This document shows positions 63,880 through 64,000 of a stretch of DNA of 64,000 bases, piece by piece. Source of the stretch: Halomonas sp. ML-15 (GTDB lineage Bacteria; Pseudomonadota; Gammaproteobacteria; Pseudomonadales; Halomonadaceae); contig NZ_JACXZT010000001.1 in the NCBI RefSeq assembly GCF_014779595.1, positions 1-64,000 on the forward strand, in the 5' to 3' direction. The first letter of the stretch is position 1. Each line of letters begins with the position of its first letter. The position numbers were made by a program, and so were the translations under genes. The notes beneath the pieces are model-generated. The model saw only the letters and a list, made by a program, of their open reading frames with translations, was not told where the DNA came from and did no database searches.

Positions 63880-64000
63880 ATGAAATTTTCCGAACAGTGG
63901 CTGCGTGACTGGGTGTCGCCGCAGCTGGCGACCCAGGCGCTGGCCGACCAGATCACCATGGCCGGCCTCGAGGTCGATGCCATTGAACGCGTGGCCGGCG
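63880..64000 (+). CDS. pheT: Phenylalanine-tRNA ligase beta subunit (partial)
   Basis: Only the first 40 codons are inside the window. The N-terminus [16 protein letters not shown] followed by [16 protein letters not shown] matches the start of bacterial PheT (KFSExWLREWV, then [13 protein letters not shown]). AGGA lies a few bases upstream. The gene continues past base 64000. Confidence 0.95.
   Translation, partial: MKFSEQWLRDWVSPQLATQALADQITMAGLEVDAIERVAG

Overview
The window reads as chromosomal DNA of a GC-rich, aerobic gammaproteobacterium, most likely a moderate halophile of the Halomonas type. The basis for this is the ctaB/A-type aa3 oxidase locus laid out as in Pseudomonas, the enterobacterial/pseudomonad order mltD-gloB-yafS-rnhA-dnaQ, acidic proline/glutamate-rich exported proteins, several peptide ABC uptake systems, and the thrS-infC-rpmI-rplT-pheST block at the right end. 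The assignment comes from gene order and protein similarity recalled from memory, not from a database search. No plasmid, prophage, CRISPR array or intact insertion sequence was seen.

Layout. 0-5.6 kb: a branched-chain 2-oxoacid dehydrogenase operon (E1 alpha, E1 beta, E2; no E3) followed by a Hanks-type kinase-like gene, with a LiuR-like operator in front. 5.7-10.9 kb: a divergent GntR regulator/L-2-hydroxyglutarate oxidase pair, a SulP transporter and an M42 peptidase; a 276-bp MITE sits exactly between the lhgO and sulP stop codons. 10.9-17.2 kb: a five-gene dipeptide/oligopeptide ABC operon on the minus strand that includes a permease-ATPase fusion and ends with its probable GntR regulator; a 16-bp palindrome lies at its promoter end. 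17.3-26.2 kb: a hairpin-type dispersed repeat, a DUF1028 gene, a chemoreceptor plus EAL phosphodiesterase pair, an unknown gene overlapping rarD, an omega-amidase-like gene and rsuA. 26.2-32.0 kb: yejABEF peptide/microcin C uptake operon. 32.1-37.1 kb: mltD, gloB, yafS, rnhA, dnaQ, nudC. 37.1-42.8 kb: an SCP2-like gene, sohB, an ArsR regulator, prpE with two PrpR-like operators, a yhhQ queuosine-precursor transporter behind a candidate preQ1-I riboswitch, and a YbfF-like hydrolase. 42.8-49.7 kb: an exonuclease/GIY-YIG fusion, an orphan NMT1-type binding protein, cvrA/nhaP2, tRNA-Ser and tRNA-Pro, a 51-residue membrane protein, lrgAB and small genes. 49.8-57.7 kb: the aa3 cytochrome oxidase operon with its assembly factors and heme A synthesis (no Sco gene). 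57.8-59.3 kb: DUF2489 and an OmpA-type lipoprotein. 59.5-64.0 kb: thrS, infC (non-canonical AUC start), rpmI, rplT, pheS and the start of pheT.

How the parts fit: the catabolic genes (BCKDH, lhgO, prpE, omega-amidase) handle branched-chain and other amino acid carbon, propionyl-CoA and C5 acids; two peptide importers feed this; the cta operon builds the terminal oxidase. Much of the interest lies in regulation that can be read from the DNA: candidate LiuR, PrpR and PsrA-like operators, a translational preQ1-I riboswitch, the AUC start of infC, interlocked convergent stop codons, and two repeat families.
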